Positions 16,655-25,777 of a stretch of DNA of 64,000 nt are shown piece by piece. The notes beneath the pieces are model-generated. The model saw only the letters and a program-made list of their open reading frames with translations, ran no database searches and was not told where the DNA came from. This stretch comes from Bosea sp. Tri-49 (GTDB lineage: Bacteria > Pseudomonadota > Alphaproteobacteria > Rhizobiales > Beijerinckiaceae). The stretch covers positions 5,723,001 through 5,787,000 of the forward strand of contig NZ_CP017946.1 of assembly GCF_003952665.1 (NCBI RefSeq), in the 5' to 3' direction. Every line of letters starts with the position of its first letter. The stretch's first letter is position 1. Both the position numbers and the translations under genes were made by a program.

Positions 16655-17455
16655 ATGGATCTGATGTTGAACGGCAAGCGCGCCCTGGTCGCGGGCGGCA
16701 GCAAGGGGATCGGCCGCGCCATTGCGCGGCAATTGGCGCTGGAGGGCGTCGACGTGGTCATCGCCGCGCGCAACCAGGCGGAACTCGATGCTGCCGCGGC
16801 CGAGATGGCGCAGGAGACCGGCCGCAAGATCGTCGGCCTGACCGTCGACACGCAGGACGACGCCTCGGTCAAGGCAGTCGTTGCCGGCACCGTCGCGGCG
16901 CTCGGCGGGCTCGACATCCTCGTCAACGCCGCCGCCAAGCCGGGCGGGCAGGCGACGCCGCCCAAGCTCGCCGAGATTACCGACGCGCTGTTCTTCGACG
17001 ACGTCAACGTCAAGGTGATGGGCTATCTGCGCATGGCGCGCGAGGCTGCGCCGGTGATGGAAGCCAATGGCTGGGGCCGGATCATCAACATCAGCGGGCT
17101 GGCGGCGCGTTTGACCGGCTCGACCATCGGCTCGATCCGCAATGTCGCGGTGGCGGCGCTGACCAAGAACCTCGCCGACGAGCTCGGCCCGCAGGGCATC
17201 AACGTCACCGTGGTACATCCTGGCACGACGCGGACCGAGAAGACGCCGGGTGTGGTCGCGGCGCGGGCGGCAGCTTCAGGGCTGGCGGCCGAGGAGGTCG
17301 AGCGCCGGATGGCCGCCAATGTCACGATCGGCCGGCTGGTCGACATGGCCGAGGTCGCCGACATCGTCGCCTTCCTCGCCTCACCGCGCAGCGTCGCGAT
17401 CAATGGCGACGCGATCGCCTGCGGCGGCGGCTCGAAGGGCGCGATCCACTATTGA
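16655..17455 (+). CDS. SDR-family protein lacking the catalytic Tyr/Lys
   Basis: 266 residues with a clear SDR nucleotide-binding end (LVAGGSKGIGRAIARQLALE, DILVNAAAKPGG) and the usual C-terminus (VHPGTTRTEKTP, LASPRSVAINGDAI). Where active SDRs have YxxxK, this protein reads GSIRNVAVAALTKNLAD: aligning on LTKNLADELG puts Gly159 at the Tyr place and Asn163 at the Lys place, while Ser147 of the triad is kept. It may be a binding-only or differently catalysing member. It stands alone, divergent from ArsR with a 200-base gap. Confidence 0.88.
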   Translation: MDLMLNGKRALVAGGSKGIGRAIARQLALEGVDVVIAARNQAELDAAAAEMAQETGRKIVGLTVDTQDDASVKAVVAGTVAALGGLDILVNAAAKPGGQATPPKLAEITDALFFDDVNVKVMGYLRMAREAAPVMEANGWGRIINISGLAARLTGSTIGSIRNVAVAALTKNLADELGPQGINVTVVHPGTTRTEKTPGVVAARAAASGLAAEEVERRMAANVTIGRLVDMAEVADIVAFLASPRSVAINGDAIACGGGSKGAIHY

Positions 17456-17477
17456 GCGGTCGCGCCCAGTCGGTACT

Positions 17478-18059
17478 TTAGAACAGCGCGGTCGGCGCGA
17501 CCTCGGCGATGATCATCAGCGCGAGCCCGAGCGCGCCGAGGCTGACGCCGGTCCAGGCGAGCAGGGCGACGCCGGTGATGATCGCAGCCGAGGCGACGAC
17601 GATGGCGATCTGCAGCAGGCCCGAGACGATGTCGTATTTGTCGTCGCGGGCGCTGGAGACGTCGCGCTTGGCTTCGGCGGCCTTGGCGCGGACGATCAGC
17701 TCCTTGCGGCCCTCATTGGTCTCGGGCTCGGACTCGTAGCGGGCGATCGTCGCTTTCCAGCCGTCGATACGCTTCTGCAGGCGTTCGCGCGCGGCCGGCT
17801 CGGTGGCGTTGGCCAGCTCGATCTCCATCGCCTCGGCGGCGGTGCGCAGCGTCGTGCCGCGGATCGTCTTGGCCTGGAAGAAGGCCCAGAGATTGGAGGC
17901 CTCGATGTTCTTGGACAGCGCGTCCTGCTCGGCGTTCTTGCCGCCGATCTCGGAGAAGGCGAGCAGCAGCGCAAGAATGCCGATCAACAGGGCGATGCGC
18001 TTGTTGATCTTGCTGGTCGGCTGGTTGTCTTCGGTGACGTCTGGTGCGGCTGAGGCCAT
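17478..18059 (-). CDS. DUF4337-type membrane protein
   Basis: 193 residues. One N-terminal helix (IALLIGILALLLAFSEIGG), then the family stretch EASNLWAFFQAKTIRGTTLR, a charged coiled-coil region with YESEPETNEGRKEL, and two C-terminal helices (GLLQIAIVVASAAIITGVAL, ALGLALMIIAEVAP). This layout matches DUF4337 proteins, which are common in Rhizobiales and of unknown role. Convergent with the SDR gene, 22 bases apart. Confidence 0.85.
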   Translation of the reverse strand: MASAAPDVTEDNQPTSKINKRIALLIGILALLLAFSEIGGKNAEQDALSKNIEASNLWAFFQAKTIRGTTLRTAAEAMEIELANATEPAARERLQKRIDGWKATIARYESEPETNEGRKELIVRAKAAEAKRDVSSARDDKYDIVSGLLQIAIVVASAAIITGVALLAWTGVSLGALGLALMIIAEVAPTALF

Positions 18060-18140
18060 GCGTGATTCCCCCCGGAATGGTCGCGCCAGATCGCCGGTTC
18101 GCGTGACGGAATCAAGACGATTTTACGGAATGAGCGCGGA

Positions 18141-19067
18141 CTATCCCCGAGCCCGCGGATGCGCGGAGTCGTAAGCTGCGAGCAGGCGGGTGGAATCGAT
18201 GCGGGTATAGATCTGCGTCGTCGAGAGCGAGGCGTGGCCGAGCAGCTCCTGGATGGCGCGTAAGTCCCCGCCACGGCCGAGCAGATGGGTGGCGAAGGAA
18301 TGGCGCAGCGCATGCGGCGTCGCGCTGCTGGCCAAGCCGAGCGAGCCGCGCAGGCCTTCGACCGCGAGCTGGATGATGCGCGGCGAGAGCGGCCCGCCCT
18401 TGACGCCGACGAAGAGCGGCCCCTCCGGCGCAAGCCGCCAGGGGCATTGCGCGAGATAGGTGGCGATGGCCTCGATGACGATGGGCAGCACCGGCACCAT
18501 CCGTGTCTTGCCGCCCTTGCCGAGCACGGTCAGCGCATCGGCGCTGCTCACCGGTGCATCCGAACGCTTGAGGCCGAGCGCCTCGGAGATGCGCAGGCCG
18601 CTGCCATAGAGCAAAGAGAGCACGGCGGCGTCGCGCGCCAGAACCCAATCGGGCCGCTCCTCGCCGGCGCGGCTGTCGGCCCTGGTCACCGCCGCCGCCG
18701 CTTTCGCATCGAGCGGGCGGGGCAGGCCCTTGCCGAGCCGCGGCCCGCGCGTCGCGGCGAAGGCGGCTGCGGTCAAGCGGCCGCTGCGCTCGCCGAAACG
18801 GGCCAGCGAGCGCAGCGCCGCCAGCTGGCGCATCAGCGTGCGGTTGCCGACGCCGTCGCGGCGGCGATAGCCGAGAAAGGCGCGCAGATCTGCAGGCTTC
18901 AGGGCGGCGACTGCCTTCAGCGTCGGCGGGGCATCGAGATGATGCGTGAGGAAGATGGCGAACTGGTCGATGTCGCGGCCATAGGCCTCGAGCGTCTTCG
19001 ACGAAAGCCGGCGCTCATGGCCGAGATGGGCGAGCCAGTCGCGCCGGAGGGTGTCGAAATCGCTCAT
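18141..19067 (-). CDS. xerC: Tyrosine recombinase XerC
   Basis: 308 residues. The N-terminal core-binding domain starts FDTLRRDWLAHLGHERRLS. The catalytic domain shows Arg in GSGLRISEALGL, Lys in LGKGGKTRMVPV, HALRHSFATHLL, GHASLSTTQIYTRI and the nucleophilic Tyr. XerC acts with XerD at dif to resolve chromosome dimers. No integrase-like N-terminal extension and no att-like repeats or cargo nearby, so this is the housekeeping enzyme. The start ATG at 19067 is preferred to one ten codons upstream. Confidence 0.92.
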   Translation of the reverse strand: MSDFDTLRRDWLAHLGHERRLSSKTLEAYGRDIDQFAIFLTHHLDAPPTLKAVAALKPADLRAFLGYRRRDGVGNRTLMRQLAALRSLARFGERSGRLTAAAFAATRGPRLGKGLPRPLDAKAAAAVTRADSRAGEERPDWVLARDAAVLSLLYGSGLRISEALGLKRSDAPVSSADALTVLGKGGKTRMVPVLPIVIEAIATYLAQCPWRLAPEGPLFVGVKGGPLSPRIIQLAVEGLRGSLGLASSATPHALRHSFATHLLGRGGDLRAIQELLGHASLSTTQIYTRIDSTRLLAAYDSAHPRARG

Positions 19068-19160
19068 GGTGCGATCTTGCCGCGCGAGGCTTAACAACCG
19101 TTGTCGGGCCCGATCATCGCCTGCTATGAACCCTGCAGATATTGTTCAGGGCTGACCAAA

Positions 19161-20207
19161 TTGCACGCTCCCGATCCGCACGGCCTGACCTTTCCTTTTC
19201 CCGAACCGCCGGCACCCGGCCAGCTGATAGAGGCCGCGCCCGGCATCTTCTGGGCGAGGATCGCGCTGCCGTTCCGGCTCGACCACGTCAACATCTACCT
19301 GATCGAGGATGGCGACGGCTTTGCGGTGATCGACACCGGCATCGGCGACGAGGCGACCAAACAGGCCTGGCTTGGACTGATGGCTGGCGCGCTCGCCGGC
19401 AAGCGGCTGACCCGGCTCTTCGTCACGCATTTCCACCCCGACCATATCGGTCTCGCCGGCTGGCTGCATGAGCGCTTCGGCACGCCGCTCCTGACCAGCC
19501 AGACGAGCTATCTCGGCTGCCTCAATATTTCGCTGAGCCCCGGCGCCTCCGAAGCGCCGGTCTACAAGGAGTTCTATCTGCGCCACGGCCTCTCGGCCGA
19601 GGTGACTTCGGTCGTCGCGACTTTGGGTCATGGCTATCTCAAGCAGGTCACGCCGCTGCCGCCGACCTTCACCCGGGTGGTCGCCGGCGATGTGCTGCGG
19701 ATCGGTGGGCGCGATTTCTTCGTGCTGTCGGGCGACGGCCATGCGCCGGAGCAGCTGATGTTCCATTGCCCGGAGGCGAATGTCCTCCTGGCGGCCGACC
19801 AGGTGCTGGCCAAGATCACGCCGAACATCAGCGTCTGGGCGGTCGATCCCGAGGGCGATCCGCTCGGCCTCTATCTGCGCTCGTTGACGGTTCTGCCGCA
19901 GGCGATCCCGTCGGGAACGCTGGTCCTGCCCGGGCACCAGCTGCCGTTCTACGGGCTCGCCGAGCGCTGCGCCGCGCTCGCCGCCCATCATGGCGAGCGC
20001 TGCCGGCTGATCGCCGGGGCGGTCGCCGAGGGGCCGCATTCGGTCGCCGAGCTGGTGCCGGTGATGTTCACGCGGCCGCTCGATCCGCACCAGCTCTCCT
20101 TCGCCTTCAGTGAGGTGTTCGCGCATGTGAACGCGATGCTGCGGCAGGGCGAGTTGCGTTGGGCCGAGCCGCAGGCCGACATCATGCGGGTGATAGCGGC
20201 CGGCTGA
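19161..20207 (+). CDS. MBL-fold metallo-hydrolase
   Basis: 348 residues with the metallo-beta-lactamase signature THFHPDHIGLAGW, later metal ligands in LSGDGHAPEQL and LAADQVL, and PGHQLPF near the end. The C-terminal 100 residues form a helical cap (ALAAHHGERCRLI) as in hydrolases acting on thioesters or lactones. No ATG is available near the conserved start (LTFPFPEPP). The TTG at 19161, eight bases after AGGG, is used; a TTG at 19101 would add 20 residues. Divergent from xerC. Substrate unknown. Confidence 0.86.
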   Translation: MHAPDPHGLTFPFPEPPAPGQLIEAAPGIFWARIALPFRLDHVNIYLIEDGDGFAVIDTGIGDEATKQAWLGLMAGALAGKRLTRLFVTHFHPDHIGLAGWLHERFGTPLLTSQTSYLGCLNISLSPGASEAPVYKEFYLRHGLSAEVTSVVATLGHGYLKQVTPLPPTFTRVVAGDVLRIGGRDFFVLSGDGHAPEQLMFHCPEANVLLAADQVLAKITPNISVWAVDPEGDPLGLYLRSLTVLPQAIPSGTLVLPGHQLPFYGLAERCAALAAHHGERCRLIAGAVAEGPHSVAELVPVMFTRPLDPHQLSFAFSEVFAHVNAMLRQGELRWAEPQADIMRVIAAG

Positions 20208-20298
20208 GGCCAGAGCATTTGAAAATTAAGGATGATCCGAGAAGGCGGCCCGGCCGGGCTCGCCGGTCCACGCGGAATTAGGATTCCCCGGCGCATCA

Positions 20299-21270
20299 AT
20301 GCACGTGATGAGCGCGGGCGGTTCGGAAGAATCCGAACCGGGCCGTGTCATGTTCGGCAGGTGGCGAAGACTCGGGACGATGGCTCTACCGGCGATGCTT
20401 CGGGCGATGCGGCCGCATCATTGGGCGAAGAACGGCCTCGTCTTCGTGCCGATTCTGCTCAACCACGACGTCTTCGCATCCAAAGCGTTGCTCTACGGCC
20501 TCGTCGCCTTCGTCTCGTTCTCACTGATGGCGTCGTCGATCTACCTGCTCAACGACATCATCGACGTCGAGGCCGACCGGCGCCACCCGACCAAGTGTAA
20601 GCGCCCACTCGCGGCCGGCGAGATCACCACGGGCCAGGCTTATGCGATGGTGCCGGGCCTGCTGATCGTCTCGGTTGCGTTGACGGCGCTGCTGCCACGG
20701 CCTGATCTCTATCTGATGGCCTGGGGTGCCTATCTCGTGCTGGCGCTGGCCTATCTCTTCGTGCTGAAGCGCAAGCTCCTGGTCGACGTGCTCGGGCTCG
20801 CCGCCCTGCACACGGTGCGCATCATCGCCGGCAATGCGGCGGCAGCGATTCCAATCTCGTCCTGGCTGCTCGCCTTCTCGATGTTCCTGTTTCTGAGTCT
20901 GGCGCTGATGAAGCGCTATGCGGAGCTGCGCATCACCCAGGACCAGTCCGGGCTGAAGAAGGCGGGCCGCGGCTATCAGGCCGAGGATATCGAGGCGCTG
21001 TCACAGCTCGGCATGGCCTCGGGCTGCACCTGCGCGCTGATCATGGCGCTCTATGTCGACAGCGCTGCGGTCAAGCAGCTCTACCGCCATCCCGAGATGA
21101 TCTGGCTGGTCTGCCCGATCATCCTCTACCAGATCGCGCGCATGTGGTTCCTGGCCCGGCGCGGCAACATGCCGGACGATCCGCTGATGTTCATGATCCG
21201 GGATTGGCGCAGCCAGCTGATGGGCGCGGTCGTCGTGCTGATCATGCTCGGAGCGAAAGTGCTGCCGTGA
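20299..21270 (+). CDS. UbiA-family prenyltransferase, decaprenyl-phosphate phosphoribosyltransferase-like
   Basis: 323 residues with about eight to nine helices. The first Asp-rich motif reads NDIIDVEADRRHPTKCKRPL, closely resembling the motif of mycobacterial Rv3806c, which moves 5-phosphoribose onto decaprenyl phosphate. RPHHWAKNGLVFVP at the N-terminus is also typical. Its GTG-TGA overlap with a DprE1-like gene supports this role: together they would make a polyprenyl-phospho-2-keto-pentose on the way to an arabinose donor. Several ATGs near the N-terminus (20299, 20308, 20350, 20380) are possible starts. Confidence 0.9.
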   Translation: MHVMSAGGSEESEPGRVMFGRWRRLGTMALPAMLRAMRPHHWAKNGLVFVPILLNHDVFASKALLYGLVAFVSFSLMASSIYLLNDIIDVEADRRHPTKCKRPLAAGEITTGQAYAMVPGLLIVSVALTALLPRPDLYLMAWGAYLVLALAYLFVLKRKLLVDVLGLAALHTVRIIAGNAAAAIPISSWLLAFSMFLFLSLALMKRYAELRITQDQSGLKKAGRGYQAEDIEALSQLGMASGCTCALIMALYVDSAAVKQLYRHPEMIWLVCPIILYQIARMWFLARRGNMPDDPLMFMIRDWRSQLMGAVVVLIMLGAKVLP

Positions 21271-22577
21271 GCGAGGAGCGCGCTGTCTGGCGCTCATGGG
21301 GCGGGCTGGAGGCCAGGGATTCCGCGCTGATTGAACCGGATGACTGGCTCGCCGGACGCCGGAGCAATCAGCCGGTGCTGGCCTATGGCAATGGCCGCTC
21401 CTATGGCGATTCCTGCCTGAACGATGGCGGCGGCCTGATCGCGGCGCGCCGGCTCGGCCGCATCCTCTCCTTCGACATCGAGACCGGGATCATGGTTTGC
21501 GAGGCCGGGGTGCTGCTCGACGAGGTGCTGAAGCTCTGCGTCCCCGCCGGCTGGTTTCCGCCGGTGACGCCGGGCACCAGCCTCGTCACCATCGGCGGGG
21601 CGCTCGCCAACGACGTACACGGCAAGAACCATCACCGTGCCGGCACCTTCGGCCGGCATGTGCGCAGTTTCGAGCTGGCGAGATCGGACGGCTCGATTTT
21701 GACCTGCTCACCGATTGAGAACGCCGAGCTCTTCGCGGCGACGGTCGGCGGGATGGGGCTGACCGGGCTGATCACACGGATCGAGCTGCAACTGATGCCC
21801 GTCGATTCCGCAGAGATGCTGCAGGAGGCGATCCATTTCGACGGGCTCGATGCCTTCTTCGCCATCGCCGCCGAATCCGACGCGACACATGACTACACCG
21901 TCGCCTGGGTCGATTCTCTTGCCGTGGGCCGGCATTTCGGCCGTGGTGTGTTCTTCCGAGCCAATCATGCGCCGGCGTCCGATGCCCCGCCGGCGAAGGC
22001 TGGGCCGATCCTGCCGTTCCCGCTGAAGCCGCCATTCCCGCTGATCAACCGGTTGAGCCTGCGGGCCTTCAACGCGCTCTATCGCGCTGCCCAGCCGCGG
22101 ACGCCGGAGCCAAGGCGCATCGCCTATCGCCCGTTCTTCTATCCGCTCGACCGCGTCCGTGACTGGAACCGCGCCTATGGGCCGAAGGGCCTGCGCCAGT
22201 TCCAATGCGCCGTGCCGATGAGTACTGCTCGCGAAGCAGTCGAGGAGATGTTGCGGCTGACGCTGAGGGCAGGCGAGAGCTCGTTCCTCACCGTGCTGAA
22301 GCTGTTCGGCGACGTGCCCTCGCCGGGGATGATGTCGTTTCCGATCCCCGGCGCGACGTTGACGCTTGATTTCCCGCATCGCGGCGAGCGCACGCTGAAG
22401 CTGCTTGATGGGCTCGACCGTATCGCGATCGAGGCCGGCGGGCGGGTCAACCCTTACAAGGATGCCCGCATGTCGGCTGCGACCTTCGAGGCCTCGTTCC
22501 CGCACTGGCGCGACTTCGCGCGCCATATCGATCCGGCCTTCTCGTCGAGCTTCTGGCGGCGGGTGACCGCCGCCTGA
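21267..22577 (+). CDS. FAD-binding oxidoreductase, DprE1-like (decaprenylphosphoryl-ribose 2-oxidase family)
   Basis: 436 residues. The FAD domain includes PVLAYGNGRSYGDSCLNDGG, VTPGTSLVTIGGALANDVHG and HGKNHHRAGTFGRHV, which align well with memory of DprE1, where the His in HGKNHH carries flavin. The C-terminal substrate domain ends YKDARMSAATFEASFPHWRD, another family mark. It starts at a GTG overlapping the UbiA stop (GTGA). DprE1 oxidises C2 of polyprenyl-phospho-ribose; a DprE2 reductase completes epimerisation, but no obvious DprE2 is in the window. Confidence 0.9.
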   Translation: MSEERAVWRSWGGLEARDSALIEPDDWLAGRRSNQPVLAYGNGRSYGDSCLNDGGGLIAARRLGRILSFDIETGIMVCEAGVLLDEVLKLCVPAGWFPPVTPGTSLVTIGGALANDVHGKNHHRAGTFGRHVRSFELARSDGSILTCSPIENAELFAATVGGMGLTGLITRIELQLMPVDSAEMLQEAIHFDGLDAFFAIAAESDATHDYTVAWVDSLAVGRHFGRGVFFRANHAPASDAPPAKAGPILPFPLKPPFPLINRLSLRAFNALYRAAQPRTPEPRRIAYRPFFYPLDRVRDWNRAYGPKGLRQFQCAVPMSTAREAVEEMLRLTLRAGESSFLTVLKLFGDVPSPGMMSFPIPGATLTLDFPHRGERTLKLLDGLDRIAIEAGGRVNPYKDARMSAATFEASFPHWRDFARHIDPAFSSSFWRRVTAA

Positions 22578-22583
22578 CCCCGC

Positions 22584-23009
22584 CTACGAGGCCGCCAGTG
22601 CGGGCTCCACCTGCTCGACCGCCGTCACTGTCAGGACGTGCTTCTTGCCGTCGCGGGCGGTCCAGGCGATCGACTGTCCAGCGGCGAGACCGATCAGGGC
22701 CGCACCGATCGGAGTCAGCACCGAGACCCGGCCCTGCTCGATATCCGCCTCGCCGGGATAGACGAGCTGGACGCGGCGATGCTGGGCGCTGTCTGAATCG
22801 AAGGTGACGAAGGAGCCCATGCGCACGACGTCGGCCGGCAGCTTGCCGGGCGCGACGACCTTGGCGCGGTCCATCTCGGCGAGCAGCTCCTCTGCGACCT
22901 CGGGCACGCGCTCGAGGGCCGTGGTGGCGAGGCCGGTCAGGCGCTCATGGTCGATCTCGCCGACGATGATCTTCGGCTTGCGGTGGGTCTTCTGGGTCGG
23001 TTGGGTCAT
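22584..23009 (-). CDS. rnk: Nucleoside diphosphate kinase regulator Rnk / GreA-GreB C-terminal-like protein
   Basis: 141 residues. An N-terminal helical part (VGEIDHERLTGLATTALERV) is followed by the FKBP-like Gre C-terminal domain: VVRMGSFVTFDSD, VQLVYPGEADIEQGRVSVLT, PIGAALIGLAAGQSIAW. It lacks the long GreA coiled coil, so it binds RNA polymerase without transcript-cleavage tips. In E. coli, Rnk affects nucleotide pools and competes with GreA. Convergent with the DprE1-like gene, six bases apart. Confidence 0.92.
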   Translation of the reverse strand: MTQPTQKTHRKPKIIVGEIDHERLTGLATTALERVPEVAEELLAEMDRAKVVAPGKLPADVVRMGSFVTFDSDSAQHRRVQLVYPGEADIEQGRVSVLTPIGAALIGLAAGQSIAWTARDGKKHVLTVTAVEQVEPALAAS

Positions 23010-23286
23010 GGGCTTTCATCCTGCGATGACGCGCGCGACGGCGGCGACAGAGCGCGACCGGCAGATTCTGGGATTTCTGGGGAGAGACGCCTTGGAGGCC
23101 GTGCTGCACCGGGAAGGGACAGCATCGACGGCGCCCCTGGACTCGGGGCGCGCTCGGGCCGAGTCCGGGGCTAGAATTCCGCGATCGGGGCGACCCGGAA
23201 TACAGAGCGGTGCTTCGTCTTCATACCCATAGACTTGGGGGCTGAGGCCTTGCTGTCAAGGCTGGCTGAAGCTTCATGCCCAAAGC
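23010..23286. other. Intergenic stretch, no gene seen
   Basis: Between the rnk start and the terminator of the aminotransferase gene I see no convincing reading frame, RNA gene or repeat. The rnk promoter must lie in its left half. The open frames that cross it lack family features and Shine-Dalgarno sites. Confidence 0.5.
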
Positions 23287-23310
23287 AAAAGGGCCGGCGC
23301 AGGCCGGCCC
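23287..23310 (-). terminator. Intrinsic terminator of the flippase-epimerase-aminotransferase operon
   Basis: GGGCCGGC (23291-23298) and GCCGGCCC (23303-23310) form an 8-bp perfect stem with a 4-base loop, followed on the minus strand by TTTTGC. It lies 26 bases past the aminotransferase stop. Confidence 0.85.
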
Positions 23311-23336
23311 TTCGACAAGCGGGGTAACCTTCTTGC

Positions 23337-24785
23337 TCAGCCCTTCGCCACCGCGACCTTGCGCAGATAATCGGTGACGATGCGGGTGATGCCGCGCGAG
23401 AGCAGGTCATCGAGTGCATCGATGAACTGATCGCACTGCTCGCGCGTGACGATCAGCGGCGGCTCCAGCCGGATGACGTTGCGGTTGTACTCGGTGAAGG
23501 CGACGAGCACGTCGTAGTCCTTCAGCAGCAGTGCGCCGATGAAGCCGCAGAGCGAGCCCTTCAGCTTGTCGTCGAGCAGCGCGACCATGTGCTTCACGCC
23601 GAAGGGCATGGTCTCGCTGATGTCCTGGAACTCGACGCCGATCATCAGGCCGCGGCCGCGGATTTCCTTGAGCAGGGTCGGGTGCTTGGTGCGAAGCTCG
23701 TTCAGGCGCTCGATCAGATAGTCGCCCTGGCGTTTGGCGTTGCCCATCAGGTCCTCGTCATAGAGGACGTTGAGGGCCTCGATCGCCGAGACACAGGCCT
23801 CGCCCATGCCGCCGAAGGTCGCCTGGGCGTGGATCAGCGCCGTCTTCGGCTTGCCATAGGCCTTCATGTAGAGCTCGCGGCGGGCGATCATCGCGCCCAT
23901 TGCCGCCTTGGAGCCGCCGAGCGCCTTGGCGAGGGCGGTGACATCGGGGACGACGCCGTCACGCTCGAAGGCGAAGAACTGGCCGGTGCGGCCGAGCCCG
24001 CACTGCACCTCGTCGGCGACCCAGAGCACGCCGTGCTTGTCGCAGAGTGCGCGCAATTGCCGCCAGAAGCCCTCGGGCGCCTCGACGATGCCGCCGCCGC
24101 CCTGGATCGTCTCCATCACCACGATGCCGATCGAAGGATCGCTCTCGAGCGCCTGGCGCACCGCTTCGATATCGCCGAACGGCACCTTCACCCGGTTCTC
24201 GACCAGCTTGAACTGCGACTGATAGAGGCTGGAATCGGTGACCGAGAGCACACCCTTGGTCTTGCCGTGGAAGGAGTTGGCGGCGTGCAGGATCTTGGAC
24301 CTGGCCGGTCCCTGAACCTGCTCGGCGACTTTCAGCGCCGCCTCCATCGCCTCCGAGCCGGTCGAGCCGAGGAAGACCATGTCGAGATCGCCCGGCGCGA
24401 TGGTGGCGAGGTTCTTTGCCAGCGCCGAGGCGTATTGCGACATGAACGCCATGCAGATCTCATGGCGGTTCTCGTCCTGGAATTTCTTCCGGGCGCCGAC
24501 GATGCGCGGATGGTTGTGGCCGAAGGCGACCGAGCAGAAGCCGCCGAAGAAATCGAGGATCTTGCGGCCGTCCCGGGTGATGTAGTGCATGCCCTCGGCG
24601 CGATCGACAATGATCCTGTCGAAGCCGAGCAGCTTGAGGAAATGCACCTGGCCCGGATTGATATGGGCGGTGAAGAGCTCCTTGACCTGCTGGGCATCGA
24701 GCTGCTTGGCGGCTTCGACGCTGATCAGTTGCGGGCGCGAGGGCTGCGGAGCCGCCTCGTCAGGCTTGTAGGCGGGCATGCTCAT
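23337..24785 (-). CDS. Class III PLP-dependent aminotransferase
   Basis: 482 residues. Class III marks are LDFFGGFCSVAFGHNHPRI, VFLGSTGSEAMEAALK, ETIQGGGGIVEAPEGFWRQL, WVADEVQCGLGRTGQFFAFE and the PLP-lysine region TALAKALGGSKAAMGAM. Hopanoid HpnO belongs to the same broad class, as do ornithine and GABA transaminases, so the substrate cannot be fixed. It is coupled by ATGA to an NAD-dependent epimerase, in an operon with an ArnE-like flippase, so an amino group on a lipid- or nucleotide-linked precursor is a reasonable guess. Confidence 0.92.
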   Translation of the reverse strand: MSMPAYKPDEAAPQPSRPQLISVEAAKQLDAQQVKELFTAHINPGQVHFLKLLGFDRIIVDRAEGMHYITRDGRKILDFFGGFCSVAFGHNHPRIVGARKKFQDENRHEICMAFMSQYASALAKNLATIAPGDLDMVFLGSTGSEAMEAALKVAEQVQGPARSKILHAANSFHGKTKGVLSVTDSSLYQSQFKLVENRVKVPFGDIEAVRQALESDPSIGIVVMETIQGGGGIVEAPEGFWRQLRALCDKHGVLWVADEVQCGLGRTGQFFAFERDGVVPDVTALAKALGGSKAAMGAMIARRELYMKAYGKPKTALIHAQATFGGMGEACVSAIEALNVLYDEDLMGNAKRQGDYLIERLNELRTKHPTLLKEIRGRGLMIGVEFQDISETMPFGVKHMVALLDDKLKGSLCGFIGALLLKDYDVLVAFTEYNRNVIRLEPPLIVTREQCDQFIDALDDLLSRGITRIVTDYLRKVAVAKG

Positions 24786-25774
24786 GCGGCCTTCCTCCTC
24801 AGCTCGTCCTTGGCCTTGCGGTATTCGGTATAGGCCGCCATCAGCATGTCCTCGTCACGATGTTGCGGCGCCCAGCCGAGTTCGCGCTTGGCCTTCGACG
24901 TATCGAGGATGCAGATCTCATCGGCGATCATATACTGCTCGGGGTCCATGATCGGCAGGTTGATCGCATCGAGGCCGTTCAGCGTCAGCTTGACCAGCGA
25001 GGCCGGCGTCGGCAGCAGGATCGACTTCGAGCCGGCATGGCGGATCAGGTCGCCGAGCAGCTTCTTCACCGGCGGCGGATCGTCCGAGCCGAGATTATAG
25101 GCGCTGTTCGGGAAATCGGCCTTCCAGGCGGCGATGCAGGCGCTGGCGCAGTCGAAGACCGAGATGAACTGGTAGGGGTTGTTCCCTGAGCCGATCATCG
25201 GCACCGGCAGGTTCATGTCGATCAGCCGGAAAAGCTTGACCAGGATGCCGAGGCGGCCCGGGCCAATGATCAGCCGCGGCCGGAAGATCGGGATGCGGAA
25301 GCCCTTGTCGCGATAGCTCTGGCAGAGCGTTTCGGTCGCGAGCTTGCTCTCGCCATATTCGCCCAGCGGCTTGGCCGGATGGGTCTCGTCCTGCGGCACG
25401 GTGACCGAATGGCCGTAGATCATGTCGGTGGTGAAGTGGACGAGCCGATTGGCGCCGTTCTTCTCCATCCAGGACAGGACGTTCTGCGTGCCGTGGTAGT
25501 TCACCGGCCAGAAGAAGTCGTGGCGCTCCTTCCGGGTCACGATCGGCGACAGCATCTTGGCCGAGAGATTGTAGACGAGATCATCAGGCGTCAGCGAGAT
25601 CGCCTCGACGCTCGCCGGATCGGTCACGTCGGCGCGCTGGAAGGGCACCTCGCTGTAGTGCGGATGCGCGCTCTGCTGGATGTCGCAGACGAGGACGTCC
25701 TCGCCCATGGCCGCGAGATCCGCCGCCAGATGCGAGCCGACGAAACCGTCGCCGCCGATGATGATGTGCTTCAT
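24782..25774 (-). CDS. NAD(P)-dependent epimerase/dehydratase (extended SDR)
   Basis: 330 residues. GGDGFVGSHLAADL at residues 7-20 is the extended-SDR nucleotide motif. TTDMIYG and GEYGESKLATE give the catalytic Tyr and Lys (YxxxK), and IFRPRLIIGPGRLGI follows. The C-terminal part (LGSDDPPPVKKLLGDL, RELGWAP) resembles sugar-nucleotide epimerases and 3-beta-hydroxysteroid-type enzymes. Three bases from the 36-residue micro-ORF and overlapping the aminotransferase by ATGA. Exact substrate unknown. Confidence 0.92.
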   Translation of the reverse strand: MKHIIIGGDGFVGSHLAADLAAMGEDVLVCDIQQSAHPHYSEVPFQRADVTDPASVEAISLTPDDLVYNLSAKMLSPIVTRKERHDFFWPVNYHGTQNVLSWMEKNGANRLVHFTTDMIYGHSVTVPQDETHPAKPLGEYGESKLATETLCQSYRDKGFRIPIFRPRLIIGPGRLGILVKLFRLIDMNLPVPMIGSGNNPYQFISVFDCASACIAAWKADFPNSAYNLGSDDPPPVKKLLGDLIRHAGSKSILLPTPASLVKLTLNGLDAINLPIMDPEQYMIADEICILDTSKAKRELGWAPQHRDEDMLMAAYTEYRKAKDELRRKAA

Positions 25775-25777
25775 GGA

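Noticed and set aside
18141..19067. Tyrosine recombinase as sign of an integrated element
   Set aside because: Length and motifs fit XerC; no att-like repeats, tRNA or cargo genes are near.
23171..23419. Open frame on the minus strand across the rnk-aminotransferase gap
   Set aside because: It overlaps the real aminotransferase end and the terminator, has no Shine-Dalgarno site and shows no family features.
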